A program made the translations under genes and the position numbers. The notes under the pieces were generated by a model. It worked only from the letters and a program-made list of their open reading frames with translations. It did no database searches and was not told the origin of the DNA. Shown in pieces: positions 26,475 through 34,742 of a stretch of DNA of 64,000 nt. The stretch is from NCBI RefSeq assembly GCF_013386115.1, contig NZ_JACAOR010000010.1, forward strand, positions 62,001 through 126,000. The letters run 5' to 3'. This DNA is from Pseudomonas gingeri. Its GTDB lineage: Bacteria > Pseudomonadota > Gammaproteobacteria > Pseudomonadales > Pseudomonadaceae. Each line of letters opens with the position of its first letter. Within the stretch, counting starts at the first letter, position 1.

Positions 26475-27401
26475 GTGAGCCTGTACGCCCCGCCTCGCGA
26501 TCTGTCGACCCGCGTGTTCACCGCGCTGCCCGAAGAATTCTGGAAAGACGGCGACTCCGACTGGGTACGTGCCAACAAGCCCGGGCAGAAGGTCAAAAGC
26601 TTTCTCGAAGGGCCGTCCTTCGACCGGGACGGCAATCTCTACGTCACCGACATCCCGTACGGCCGCATCCTACGCATCGATCCTCAGGGCCACTGGACCC
26701 TGATCGCCGAATACGATGGCTGGCCCAACGGTTTGAAAATCCACCGCGACGGGCGAATTTTCATCGCCGATTACAAGCAAGGGATTCTGAACCTCGATCC
26801 GCACACCGGAGCGGTGACCCCCTTCCTCACCCACAGCCGCAGCGAAGGCTTCAAGGGCGTCAACGACCTGTTCTTCAATGCCAGTGGCAAGCTGTACTTC
26901 ACTGATCAAGGCCAGACCGGCCAGCAGGACCCGACCGGTCGCGTCTATGCCTATGACCTGGAAAAGCATACCCTCACGCGCCTGATCGACAACGGCCCGA
27001 GCCCCAACGGCCTGGTCATGGACCTGGCGCAGAACGCGCTGTTCGTGGCGATGACCCGCGGCAACGCGGTCTGGCGCCTGCCGATCCAGCGCGACGGCGG
27101 CACCAGCAAGGTAGGGATTTTCACAGCCATGGCCGGAGGCGTCAGTGGCGCCGACGGCATGGCACTGGACAGCGAAGGCAATCTGTATGTTTGCGATGCC
27201 GGCAACGGCTGCGTCTGGGTGTTCGACCCTCACGCCGTGCCGCTGTACCGCATCCGCTCGTGCACCGAAGGACGCACCCTGACCAACCTGGCGTTCGGTG
27301 GCGAGGATAATCGGCAATTGTTCATCACCGACTCCTCCACCGGTTCCATCCTGGTCGCCGACTTGCCCCACAGCGGTCAGCCGATGTTCTCGCACCGCTA
27401 G
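26475..27401 (+). CDS. SMP-30/gluconolactonase family lactonase
   Basis: 308 residues, six-bladed beta-propeller hydrolase. EGPSFDRDGNLYVTDIPYGRILRI provides the N-terminal metal-binding Glu, GWPNGLKIHRDGRIFIADY and PSPNGLVMDLAQNALFVAMTRGNAVW the Asn sites, and GADGMALDSEGNLYV the Asp. The GTG at 26475 is preceded by AGGAG 8 bp upstream and gives a natural N-terminus, whereas the ATG at 26409 lies in the promoter. It would open a lactone before or after uptake (no signal peptide seen, so cytosolic). First gene of the plus arm. Confidence 0.85.
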   Translation: MSLYAPPRDLSTRVFTALPEEFWKDGDSDWVRANKPGQKVKSFLEGPSFDRDGNLYVTDIPYGRILRIDPQGHWTLIAEYDGWPNGLKIHRDGRIFIADYKQGILNLDPHTGAVTPFLTHSRSEGFKGVNDLFFNASGKLYFTDQGQTGQQDPTGRVYAYDLEKHTLTRLIDNGPSPNGLVMDLAQNALFVAMTRGNAVWRLPIQRDGGTSKVGIFTAMAGGVSGADGMALDSEGNLYVCDAGNGCVWVFDPHAVPLYRIRSCTEGRTLTNLAFGGEDNRQLFITDSSTGSILVADLPHSGQPMFSHR

Positions 27402-27509
27402 ACCAATAACCCGCAGAACCCTGTGCGCCAGGCGCACGGGCTTCGCTCGGCCCGAAGAAAGCGAGCCCTGCTGCGCTCGCGCCCTACAAAACCAATAAAA
27501 GGGATGCCT

Positions 27510-28796
27510 ATGTTGATTTTTCTGAGCTACGCGATGATCGCCTGCTTCATGTACCTGATCATGAGCAAGCGCCTTTCACCGCTGGTAGCGCTGCTGCTGG
27601 TACCGATCGTCTTCGGTTGCCTGGGCGGCTTCGCCACGCAACTGGGCGGGATGATGTACGACGGCGTGAAGATGCTCGCCCCCACCGGCATCATGCTGAC
27701 CTTCGCGATCCTGTATTTCTGCATGATGACCGACGCCGGGCTGTTCAACCCGCTGATCAAGGTGCTGTTGCGGCTGGTCAAGGGCGACCCGCGCAAGATC
27801 GTTGTCGGCACCGCCGTGCTGGGGTTGTGCGTTGGCCTGGACGGCGACGGCGCGACCACCTACATCATCGCCACGGCGGCGTTTTTGCCGCTGTATCGTC
27901 TGACCGGCATTCGTTTACAGGTCATGGCAACCGTGCTGCTGCTGGCCATCGGAGTAATGAACATCCTGCCGTGGGCCGGGCCGTTCTCGCGAGCGGCCAG
28001 TGCCATGCACGTCGACATCACCGAGCTGTTTTTACAGATGGTTCCCATCATGATCGCTGGCGGTGTGTGGGTGATTTTTGCCGCCTGGTGCCTGGGTCGA
28101 ATGGAATACCGCCGATTGGGCATTGTCAGCGTCACCGAAGACAAAGTGCTCGAAGGCTACGCGCACGTTCGCCTGAGCGATCCGAAATTTCTGTTCAACA
28201 TTGTCCTGACGGTCGCCCTCATCAGCTCGATGATGCTCAGCCTGATGCCGCTGCCGATCCTGTTCATGGTCGCCTTCGGCCTGGGTTGCCTGATCAACTA
28301 CCCGACTCTCAAACAGCAGAAGGAAGTCATCGGTCGTCACGCCGACAACGTGCTGGCCGTGACCCTGCTGATTTTTGCGGCGGGCATCTTCGTCGGCATC
28401 ATGGGCGGCACCGGGATGATCAAGGCAATCTCCGATAACTTGATCGCCATCCTGCCAGAGCAGGCTGGCCACGGCATGTCAGTAATCACGGCTCTGCTTA
28501 GCATGCCGTTCACCTACGTGCTGACCAACGACGCTTTCTATTTTGGAGTGCTGCCCATCCTCGCCGAAACCGCTGCCCACTACGGCATCGGCCCCCACGA
28601 AATGGCCATCGCATCGTTGATTGGCCAGCCAGTGCACCTGCTCAGCCCGCTGGTGGCTTCCACTTACCTACTGTGCGGGCTGCTGGACATCGACTATGGC
28701 GATAACCAGCGGGTTTCGCTGAAATGGACCTTCGGCACTGTTTTGGTGATGCTGATCGCGGCCATCGCAATTGGCGCGATCACGATCATAAATTGA
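27510..28796 (+). CDS. CitMHS family citrate-type transporter
   Basis: 428 residues, about 11-12 predicted helices. GVKMLAPTGIMLTFAILYFCMMTDAGLF and GLDGDGATTYIIATAAFLPLY are hallmarks of the Mg-citrate/H+ symporter family; GGTGMIKAISDN and MPFTYVLTNDAFYFGVLPIL match the second half. Start at ATG 27510 after AAAGGGAT; an ATG at 27504 overlaps that site. It follows the lactonase by 108 bp. It imports a tricarboxylate or hydroxy-dicarboxylate, giving this cluster two carriers. Confidence 0.9.
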   Translation: MLIFLSYAMIACFMYLIMSKRLSPLVALLLVPIVFGCLGGFATQLGGMMYDGVKMLAPTGIMLTFAILYFCMMTDAGLFNPLIKVLLRLVKGDPRKIVVGTAVLGLCVGLDGDGATTYIIATAAFLPLYRLTGIRLQVMATVLLLAIGVMNILPWAGPFSRAASAMHVDITELFLQMVPIMIAGGVWVIFAAWCLGRMEYRRLGIVSVTEDKVLEGYAHVRLSDPKFLFNIVLTVALISSMMLSLMPLPILFMVAFGLGCLINYPTLKQQKEVIGRHADNVLAVTLLIFAAGIFVGIMGGTGMIKAISDNLIAILPEQAGHGMSVITALLSMPFTYVLTNDAFYFGVLPILAETAAHYGIGPHEMAIASLIGQPVHLLSPLVASTYLLCGLLDIDYGDNQRVSLKWTFGTVLVMLIAAIAIGAITIIN

Positions 28797-28864
28797 ATTA
28801 AACGCAAAAGCTGCCAGGATTTTGGGGGATCCAGAGAGCGTACGGAAGCTCTATGGAATGCAAG

Positions 28865-28919
28865 ATGGTGCCCGAAGCCGGGGTCGAACCGGCACGCCCT
28901 TACGAGCGGGGGATTTTAA
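28865..28919. repeat. attL: 55-bp direct repeat of the tRNA-Leu 3' end
   Basis: These 55 bases are identical to 34383-34437, which is the 3' part of the intact tRNA-Leu gene. The copy lacks the 5' half and the anticodon arm is cut, so it cannot encode a tRNA. This is the usual footprint of a tyrosine-integrase element, and marks the left end of the 5.5-kb prophage remnant. Confidence 0.9.
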
Positions 28920-29350
28920 AACCTTTATCTTTTCCTTATTATTCAAGACCTTAATATTGAATTCCTTTCCGCAAAACCCGGCAAATAGGCTTTATTTTAC
29001 CCAGTAAAATCAAAGGTCTGAAAGTTTATAGCGGAAAGGAAAAATCCCTCCCCCGGCGTCCTGCCGAACGAACACCATTCCACCATCCCATGCATCTCGT
29101 CGCCTCACCCTCGCTGAAACCCGCCGCCTCGATTACTGTACATAAAACCAGCATCAACAAGGCGCGCACCAATGAGCATAGAAGAGGAAGATTTCGGCTT
29201 CCTGGGCTTTCCTTCGCCAGAAGGTGCGCAACCTCGAAGAGGTCTGCGCATACCGCGACAGCCTGAACGAGGATTTAGCCGGTAAATCCCCGCAAGACCT
29301 ACCCGTTATCTGCGCTGAGAACATATATTTTCAGCGCATCATAGGCAGCC
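28920..29350. other. AT-richer prophage end without a clear gene
   Basis: No protein could be recognised. The first half is AT-rich. A 37-codon plus-strand frame starts at 29172 (MSIEEEDFGFLGF...) and a second, overlapping frame continues in another phase, which looks like a frameshifted remnant rather than a live gene. Confidence 0.4.
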
Positions 29351-29820
29351 TCACAGACAAGCCCCCCTCACTCGGGCAGTATCAGCGATCGCTGCCAGTT
29401 CCCGATTTCGCTGGACAGATTTGTCGAGCACGACGGCGAGCAGATCGCCGGGGTTTGGCCCTGGTGTGCAGCTTCCGGAAGATCCGGGATTGCCGCGTGC
29501 GCTACTGGCCGCGTGTAGGAACTCTTGCACTCGCTGGCGCAGCCAGTCAGCAGCATTGGCACCAGCAGCATCAGTGCGGGCCTGTTCAAGTTTTTGAGTC
29601 GTATCACGTTGTACCTTCTCGGCTGATTGCTGGCGTTGCTGCTCAAGGGCACAGGCATCTGCCTCGGCGGTGACCCTCGCGTTAGCGTCTGCGGTGTCGC
29701 GGTCGTTCCAGCGGTGCCACTGTGCGTCCTTCACGCTTTCGCCGAATTGGTAGGCGCCGAACAGCGTAGCGCCCACAAACAGCAGGCAGACGAGATAAGG
29801 CGCCGCCCCAGCAGTGTCAC
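29351..29820 (-). pseudogene. Phage i-spanin (Rz-like, DUF2514), frameshifted near the start
   Basis: The natural start is the GTG at 29820, overlapping the endolysin stop (GTGA): it reads MTLLGRRLI... for about ten codons. The expected membrane segment (VCLLFVGATLFGAYQFGE) continues only in another phase, from about 29790. Restoring one base in the CTTATCTCG stretch would join them. The rest (WHRWNDRDTADANARVTAEADACALEQQRQQ) is a DUF2514/Rz-type coiled coil. It normally spans the periplasm with the Rz1 lipoprotein to fuse membranes at lysis. A GTG at 29776 could give a shortened 141-residue product. Confidence 0.7.
29368..29607 (-). CDS. Rz1-like outer-membrane spanin lipoprotein nested in the Rz gene
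   Basis: 79 residues in a different frame from, and wholly inside, the Rz-like gene, as for lambda Rz1. Start GTG 29607 has AGAAGG 6 bp upstream. The signal ends in the lipobox LLTGC (cysteine 23 from this start), followed by a short proline-containing mature part. It should be lipidated and form the outer-membrane half of the spanin complex. Unlike Rz and the endolysin it shows no lesion. Confidence 0.65.
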   Translation of the reverse strand: MIRLKNLNRPALMLLVPMLLTGCASECKSSYTRPVAHAAIPDLPEAAHQGQTPAICSPSCSTNLSSEIGNWQRSLILPE

Positions 29821-30355
29821 AGCAGCACCTTCAGCGCGCGGGAATACAACTCGGCACGATCCGCGGCGCCATTCTGGCTACCGTTGATCCGACCGGTGAT
29901 CTTCGTGAACTCGCCGGCGTCAGCCAGGGTGTTCCAGCCCCTGCTGCCCCAGAACCAGGCGATGGACATACAGGCCGGCCCGGCTTGCTCGAGCAGTTCC
30001 GGCTGGCTGACAAGACCCAGGCCCAGCACTTCGCCACAAGCTCTGTAATTTGCAAGCCCGGTGATCTGGATCAGCCCGCGCCCACGATAGCGCTGGCCAT
30101 CTCCGTCGGCGTCCGAGGTGTTGCCCAGGCGGACGGCCAGGGCGCCGGTGTCATATTTCTCAGGTACTGGTCGCTGCCCAGTTCACGAACGTATTGACCG
30201 GACTCATGGTCAACCTGAGCGATGAACGCTGCAACACGCAGCCGGCCGATGATTCCGTACTTGCTCATTGCAGTGTTGAGAGTATGAACAAAAACGCCGG
30301 TTTGGCGGCCGGCGTTGGGAACGATCTGCAGCAGTTGCTGCTGGGTGATCGGCAT
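29817..30355 (-). pseudogene. Phage endolysin (glycoside hydrolase 19 / lysozyme type), frameshifted
   Basis: N-terminal part from ATG 30355: MPITQQQLLQIVPNAGRQ ... AAFIAQVDHESGQYVRELGSDQYL, where the HE pair is the GH19 catalytic region. The continuation YDTGALAVRLGNTSDADGDG, then RGLIQITGLANYRACGEVLG to the end ALKVLL, lies in another frame. The phase changes near 30150 (CTGAGAAATATGAC), consistent with one lost base. The total length of 539 is not a multiple of three. It would cut peptidoglycan for lysis and is dead as read, unless the break is a sequencing error. Confidence 0.8.
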
Positions 30356-30376
30356 AGGGGTTTCCCCAGGCAAAAA

Positions 30377-30401
30377 AAATACCCGTTCATGGCGGGTATT
30401 T
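30377..30401 (-). terminator. Rho-independent terminator
   Basis: AAATACCCG / CGGGTATTT, a perfect 9-bp stem with a 7-base loop (30377-30385, 30393-30401), followed on the minus strand by eight T. It ends the acyltransferase transcript just before the lysis genes. Confidence 0.8.
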
Positions 30402-30427
30402 TCAATTACTATGACGCTGTTTAAATA

Positions 30428-31543
30428 CTAAACCGCATAGGACTCATTTTTAGCCAATCGTTTATAACCATGAACTCCTGCCCACTTCTGTATTTTTCTT
30501 CGGCAAGGCTCTTCGACGAAGTGATGTCCAAGCGCGGAAAGAAAAACGAGAATTACAAAGGCAAAAATGCACAAAAACCAGTTCATATCAAATACAGGGA
30601 ATGCATCGACCAAATTTTTGTGAAACTTAATCAAAAGCAGCAACACAAGAGCCTGAAAGGAATAGAAGCAATAACTGATTTTTCCGAACCAAACAAAAAC
30701 CCTAGATGACAATGCTCTTGAAATACGTCCATTAGATTGACATAGAGAAATTATCAGGCCGACCACCACTGGCATCACCATCCAGTTATAACCAATATAC
30801 TGAATTCCTAGCGCACGCCGCTTAATCAAAAGAACGAACACTATCAAGATAACAACAACGGCAAAATTAGGGCGAGAGAACCTGAATCCTCTCTGAACGG
30901 CCAAAAACCCACAAACGCCCAAAAGAAACTCGGAAACCCTGAAAGCTGGCAGTGCATAGAAAAACGAAAATGGCAGACCAGGCCAAATTCGGCCGAGTTG
31001 CCCGGGCATAACTGACCAGATATATAATATAACTGCAAACGCTGCCAGACGCTTGCTTGAGAGCCTTGACATCCAAGGAGCTACAAATGGGAGTATTGCG
31101 TAGCAAAACACCTCAACAGAAATTGACCAACTACCGCCATTATTCCAAAAGTTAAAATAACTCGGAACCCATGCCTGCATAACAAATATATTCGTCACAA
31201 CAAGAGATGTTGTTTCCCACGCAGTAAATACTTCCCCTCTCCACATCCACGGAATTGTGCTCAATGCTGCTATAACATATATTGGATATATTCTTGCAAT
31301 GCGCTTCACAAAGTAATCTTTCTTATCCTCATACCGATCAGCATATTGATATGCTAGAAGAAACCCAGAGAGAATAAAAAAAATTGACATCCCTACAGCG
31401 CCTTGCTCAATGACTTTTTTTACTATTCCACTTGGCGAAAATGGCCAATTAATCTGCATATGAAATAGAAAAACATACAGAGCAGCGATAAACCTTAATC
31501 CAGTTAGCGGTAGTATTTCATTTTTGGTAGACAAGCCTAGCAC
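30428..31543 (-). CDS. Acyltransferase 3 family membrane protein (O-acetylase type)
   Basis: 371 residues with about ten membrane helices. LTGLRFIAALYVFLFHMQ holds the Arg and His characteristic of acyltransferase-3 (OafA/NodX), and SIFFILSGFLLAYQYADRY and KRIARIYPIYV follow. At the end, FVEEPCRRKIQKW is the usual C-terminal signature. The gene is clearly more AT-rich than its neighbours and lies between tail-fibre and lysis genes, as phage cargo does. Phage-borne members acetylate O-antigen sugars and change host serotype. It is intact although the genes around it are broken. Confidence 0.85.
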   Translation of the reverse strand: MLGLSTKNEILPLTGLRFIAALYVFLFHMQINWPFSPSGIVKKVIEQGAVGMSIFFILSGFLLAYQYADRYEDKKDYFVKRIARIYPIYVIAALSTIPWMWRGEVFTAWETTSLVVTNIFVMQAWVPSYFNFWNNGGSWSISVEVFCYAILPFVAPWMSRLSSKRLAAFAVILYIWSVMPGQLGRIWPGLPFSFFYALPAFRVSEFLLGVCGFLAVQRGFRFSRPNFAVVVILIVFVLLIKRRALGIQYIGYNWMVMPVVVGLIISLCQSNGRISRALSSRVFVWFGKISYCFYSFQALVLLLLIKFHKNLVDAFPVFDMNWFLCIFAFVILVFLSALGHHFVEEPCRRKIQKWAGVHGYKRLAKNESYAV

Positions 31544-31627
31544 CCCTCAAAGCAAAACTCCCTTAGAGATGTATCCTATCAGATACATAGGCGCCGGGCC
31601 ATCATTCAACTCGTGTAGACGGCTTGA

Positions 31628-32026
31628 TTACGGGTGCAGGTGCTGGTCCAGAAAATCAAGACGGAGGCTCTGGCCAGTCGATTGTGGAGGGGAATCCATC
31701 CTGTGTAAGCGTCTTAAGGCTACGTGGTACTCTTTCCAAAGCTTCAGGTTTGCCGTGTCGTCGTCGGTAGCCGTGCCAAGATCCACCGCATCTTGCAGCG
31801 GAGCAACGCGAAGACCGGCAGAAGCCAGAAGCGTGTTAATTTGCGCATTCGCCTCTGCAATCATCTGTTCGGCTGTAGGGGCATTTGCTGCTGCCTGGGC
31901 AGCTCTAACTTCCTCCAGGCTGGCTTCATCAAGCAGCTCAAAATCAAAACTTATAAATGCATCCTGAGAACCGGCAGACTCACATGCATAAATATCATTA
32001 GTAGATCTATCGGCGTAACATTTCAC
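31628..32026 (-). CDS. Tail fibre assembly protein (tfa), C-terminus probably frameshifted
   Basis: 132 residues as read. FISFDFELLDEASLEEVRAAQAAANAPTAEQMIAEANAQIN and LKLWKEYHVAL are the tail fibre chaperone pattern. The GTG start at 32026 overlaps the stop of the tail fibre gene. The expected ending (a TIDWPEPPS-type tail followed by a stop) is present but in another phase, just after ALRRL. This suggests a one-base indel near 31695-31705 that replaces the last ~20 residues. It helps fold the fibre protein. Confidence 0.75.
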   Translation of the reverse strand: MKCYADRSTNDIYACESAGSQDAFISFDFELLDEASLEEVRAAQAAANAPTAEQMIAEANAQINTLLASAGLRVAPLQDAVDLGTATDDDTANLKLWKEYHVALRRLHRMDSPPQSTGQSLRLDFLDQHLHP

Positions 32027-33160
32027 TACCTCAATTCTATCCAGTTAGTAATATTTCCTGCGGCGACATTATAAACACATGTGATGCCGCCAGGAGCAAT
32101 CGCTGTAACTTGACAACCTAGACCGCCCGTCCCCTGAGCGACCCGCCCAACTTGAACGCCACTTACAGATAATATGACTACCGATCCAGCCGCCAAGTTA
32201 ATTGATACCAAAATTGGTCGTCCAGTTGATTTTTTATATGTAGCACCAATTGCCCTCGATTAAGTAAAATCCTGCCATGCCTGACCAAAGCCGATTCCGA
32301 CAATATCTACCGAACACCAACTGCTTGAGCTGCTTGACACAAGAACAATCCATGCACCAGTTTGAACAGAAAAAGTAGCTATAGCTGGAGACAATAAAAT
32401 ATTGCCAAACCCGCTTACAACAATAGTAATTATTCCAGCACCAAAACTTAATAACCATCTCAGCTGGCATGGCTGACGCAAGCGGAAAAGTCACATTTAT
32501 CGCCGACAAGGCAGTGCTTACAATAATTGAGCGCGCATGCGCAGATGCTGTAAGACCAATATCCACAGACGCAGTTACCACGCTTCTAAATTTAAATCCA
32601 ACACACTGGGAAAAATCGGTTGTTGCAATGCCCGTTGAGTTATCAAACTGCGCAGGAGTTACGCTCGTAGTGCTTGATAGCTGTCCGAGAAGGACAAAAT
32701 CGACGCCATCGTAAACCACATCGCCAACCTAGTCGGCGAAAAACACTGCAGCAACCTTAGCGCCTACTGCGTTGTATTGCTTGAGGAACTTCGCCCCCTT
32801 GGCCGAGGCGTTCAGCGTTGGGTCTACGCCACTGCTCACATGAAACTTCACGCTGAACCGCTGGTTCGGGGCGTATGCAGAAATCGCAGGCGACGGGGTC
32901 AGGGTAAGCGCCGTTCCAGTCCCACCCGTGGCAAACGCCTGCGCGATCTGATTCTGGGCCAATTTATAAAGGGACTGAAGAATTTGGTTTTGGATGCCTT
33001 TTACGGGCGTCAACCCGGCGGCCGCCAAGACGCTCATTAGCTCTTCCTGAACATCATTCAGGAAATCATCAGTGACCACCGTTGCCTGGATGCCGCCGAC
33101 CGGATCGCCTTCCGTGAAACTGTTGTCGACCGTGGCGCCCGGGCAGTCAATTCTATGCAT
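32026..33160 (-). pseudogene. Phage tail fibre protein with two in-frame stops and a frameshift
   Basis: From ATG 33160 (MHRIDCPGATVDNSFTEGDP) the frame is open to a TAG at 32729-32731, and continues in phase as VGDVVYDGVDFVLLGQL. At the AAAA run 32443-32446 (TTTT on the coding strand) the phase changes: the sensible continuation after EMVIKF is GAGIITIVVSGFGN. A TAA at 32260-32262 then interrupts again, after AWQDFT. The last part (SRAIGATYKKSTGRPILV ... NITNWIELR) is a tail-fibre tip domain in the same phase. Three lesions make a functional fibre unlikely. Confidence 0.8.
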
Positions 33161-33163
33161 GCG

Positions 33164-33754
33164 TCAATCTCCGTAGGAGAAGAGCGCGTTCGTGTGCGCT
33201 GGCTTCAATTGATTTATTTTGCATTCGAGGGTGTCGTTACCCCAGGTGCGCAGCCGTTCACCTACCGCAGACACGCCAGCCCTGAAGGAAATTACTGATG
33301 TCTCTGGAACGCGAATCAGCCAGGTGAAGACCCAGTCGCCATTGGTGACCGCTTCCCCAGCGCGAGAAAGCCCCGCGCGGAACGGTCGGTACTCTTGGAT
33401 CGTAACTGTGTAACCAAGCACCCGGGCCAACTCGATGAAGTAGGCAGCAGAGTGCCCGCCAGTACTGGATAGTTTCTCCAATAGGGCGTTCTTCCGGCCT
33501 TGCACCGTTTCCTCGAGAACACCTGAGCATTTATCGGGGAGGCCTGCGCCCCTCTCCCAGTCGCTCAGCATCTCGCTGGTGGTGGACGGGTTAGCCTCCA
33601 TTGGAAGCGCTTCGCCCCGGACATCTACCCGAGCCAGTTCAATCGACATGCTATCAAGCAGGCTGTGAAGCGTGGTTCCAGATTCCCACGGGAATGCTTG
33701 TCCAGGAGGCAGCAGCGTTTTCAACTGCTCCAGGTAGTCGGCAGCTGTCGGCAT
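33164..33754 (-). CDS. Phage tail protein, DUF2313 / Mu gp48 (YmfQ) family
   Basis: 196 residues, intact. MPTAADYLEQLKTLLPPGQAFPWE and ARVDVRGEALPMEANPSTTSEMLSDWERGAGLP are the family pattern; the C-terminus has TWGNDTLECKINQLKPAHT. It is a baseplate-region protein of contractile-tail phages, encoded between baseplate J and the tail fibre, exactly as here. It starts 9 bp after the gpJ fragment ends. Confidence 0.85.
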   Translation of the reverse strand: MPTAADYLEQLKTLLPPGQAFPWESGTTLHSLLDSMSIELARVDVRGEALPMEANPSTTSEMLSDWERGAGLPDKCSGVLEETVQGRKNALLEKLSSTGGHSAAYFIELARVLGYTVTIQEYRPFRAGLSRAGEAVTNGDWVFTWLIRVPETSVISFRAGVSAVGERLRTWGNDTLECKINQLKPAHTNALFSYGD

Positions 33755-33763
33755 TACGCCTCC

Positions 33764-34050
33764 TTAAAAGCTGGAGTAGGTTATGGTGCCTGGCACCGCC
33801 ATATGCCCGGTGGGGTGGGCGATATCCGCGGTCGGCGCCGTTATCTGATTGTCCGCTTCGCCTGCCGCAATGGAGACAGATTCGCGTAGGCGGCTGATCA
33901 ATATCGGGCTGCCCGGTTTCGAGTCGCGGACAATCAGGTCGGCGACTTCTGCGCGCACCGCGGACTGGACAGCCGCGGTGTTCGGCGAAAGCTTCACCGC
34001 CAGATTGAGCGGATCGGCGATAGGAGCCGCAACAAACACCTCTGCTGTCA
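33764..34050 (-). pseudogene. Baseplate J-like protein, C-terminal fragment
   Basis: About 95 residues: VTAEVFVAAPIADPLNLAV, LSPNTAAVQSAVRAEVADLI, ILISRLRESVSIAAGEADN and a GTITYSSF end, matching the C-terminus of Mu/P2-type gpJ. Homology stops abruptly near 34050, where the opposite strand becomes integrase sequence. The head, tail and regulatory genes of the phage were lost by a deletion that fused these two ends. Confidence 0.75.
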
Positions 34051-34299
34051 CCGATGGAAGACGGCCAACCGATGACCGTGAGTATGCTACGCAAGCGCTT
34101 TGATGACGCCCGGGAGGCCGCCGACACTCCGAAAGCTGCGTTCCAGCTTCGGGATCTGCGTACCAAGGCCGCAACGGACAAAGAAGAGTCGACAGGTAGT
34201 GTCCGTGAAACCCGAGACCAGCTCGGGCATACGACCGTTGGCATGATAGAGCAGTACATCCGCAAGCGCCGCGGCGCAAAGGTCGCTCCGACGAAATGA
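34050..34299 (+). pseudogene. Tyrosine-type phage integrase, C-terminal fragment
   Basis: About 82 residues: FQLRDLRTKAATD carries the second catalytic Arg, QLGHTTVGM the His, and EQYIRKRRG the nucleophile Tyr. The N-terminal arm-binding and core domains are gone. It reads toward, and ends 84 bp before, the intact tRNA-Leu gene, the standard position of an integrase relative to its attachment site. Confidence 0.85.
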
Positions 34300-34382
34300 G
34301 CGGATTGCGGAAAAGATTTTCTGATTGCGGAAAAAAATAAAAGGGCCTACCAGCTAAAAATACTGGTAAGCCCTTGATATAT

Positions 34383-34437
34383 ATGGTGCCCGAAGCCGGG
34401 GTCGAACCGGCACGCCCTTACGAGCGGGGGATTTTAA
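34383..34437. repeat. attR: 55-bp direct repeat within tRNA-Leu
   Basis: Identical to 28865-28919. The intact tRNA is kept on this side, so the element supplied or preserved the tRNA 3' end on integration. Confidence 0.9.
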
Positions 34438-34470
34438 GTCCCATGCGTCTACCAATTTCGCCATTCGGGC
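34384..34470 (-). tRNA. tRNA-Leu (anticodon UAA)
   Basis: 87 nt including encoded CCA. The 5' end is GCCCGAA at 34470 and pairs with TTCGGGC before ACCA at 34384. The anticodon loop CUUAAAA gives UAA, read as Leu; there is a long variable arm and the T-arm GGTTCGACCCC. Its 3' 54 bases form the right-hand attachment repeat (34383-34437) of the prophage remnant. Confidence 0.95.
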
Positions 34471-34742
34471 GGCAGCGCGGTGAAGCGGTCAACACAGCGG
34501 CTCCTCGGCGGGAACCCCATGGCCTCATAACCTTTTGACGGTCCTGATGCCTGCGCGACAAGGGGACGAATATATACATCCCCTCCCCTTGAAGCAAGTT
34601 TGCCGGCGTCAATTTTCGGCAATCGACCTATTTCGCAAGTTTATGATTTTCAAAGGATTGCCTGTTGTTTCAGGTGAGTCGACGGAATATCGCGACGCAT
34701 GCCGACTGCCATTCGTGCTTTCCCACACCATCACCGACACTT

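Noticed and set aside
28865..28940. Second tRNA-Leu gene
   Set aside because: Only the 3' part is present and the anticodon arm cannot close; it is the attachment-site duplicate.
29817..30355. Programmed frameshift in the endolysin
   Set aside because: No slippery heptamer at the phase change, and homologues are normally encoded in one frame.
32729..32731. Amber codon as programmed readthrough in the tail fibre
   Set aside because: A further frameshift and a TAA follow in the same gene, and neighbouring phage genes are also broken, so decay is simpler.
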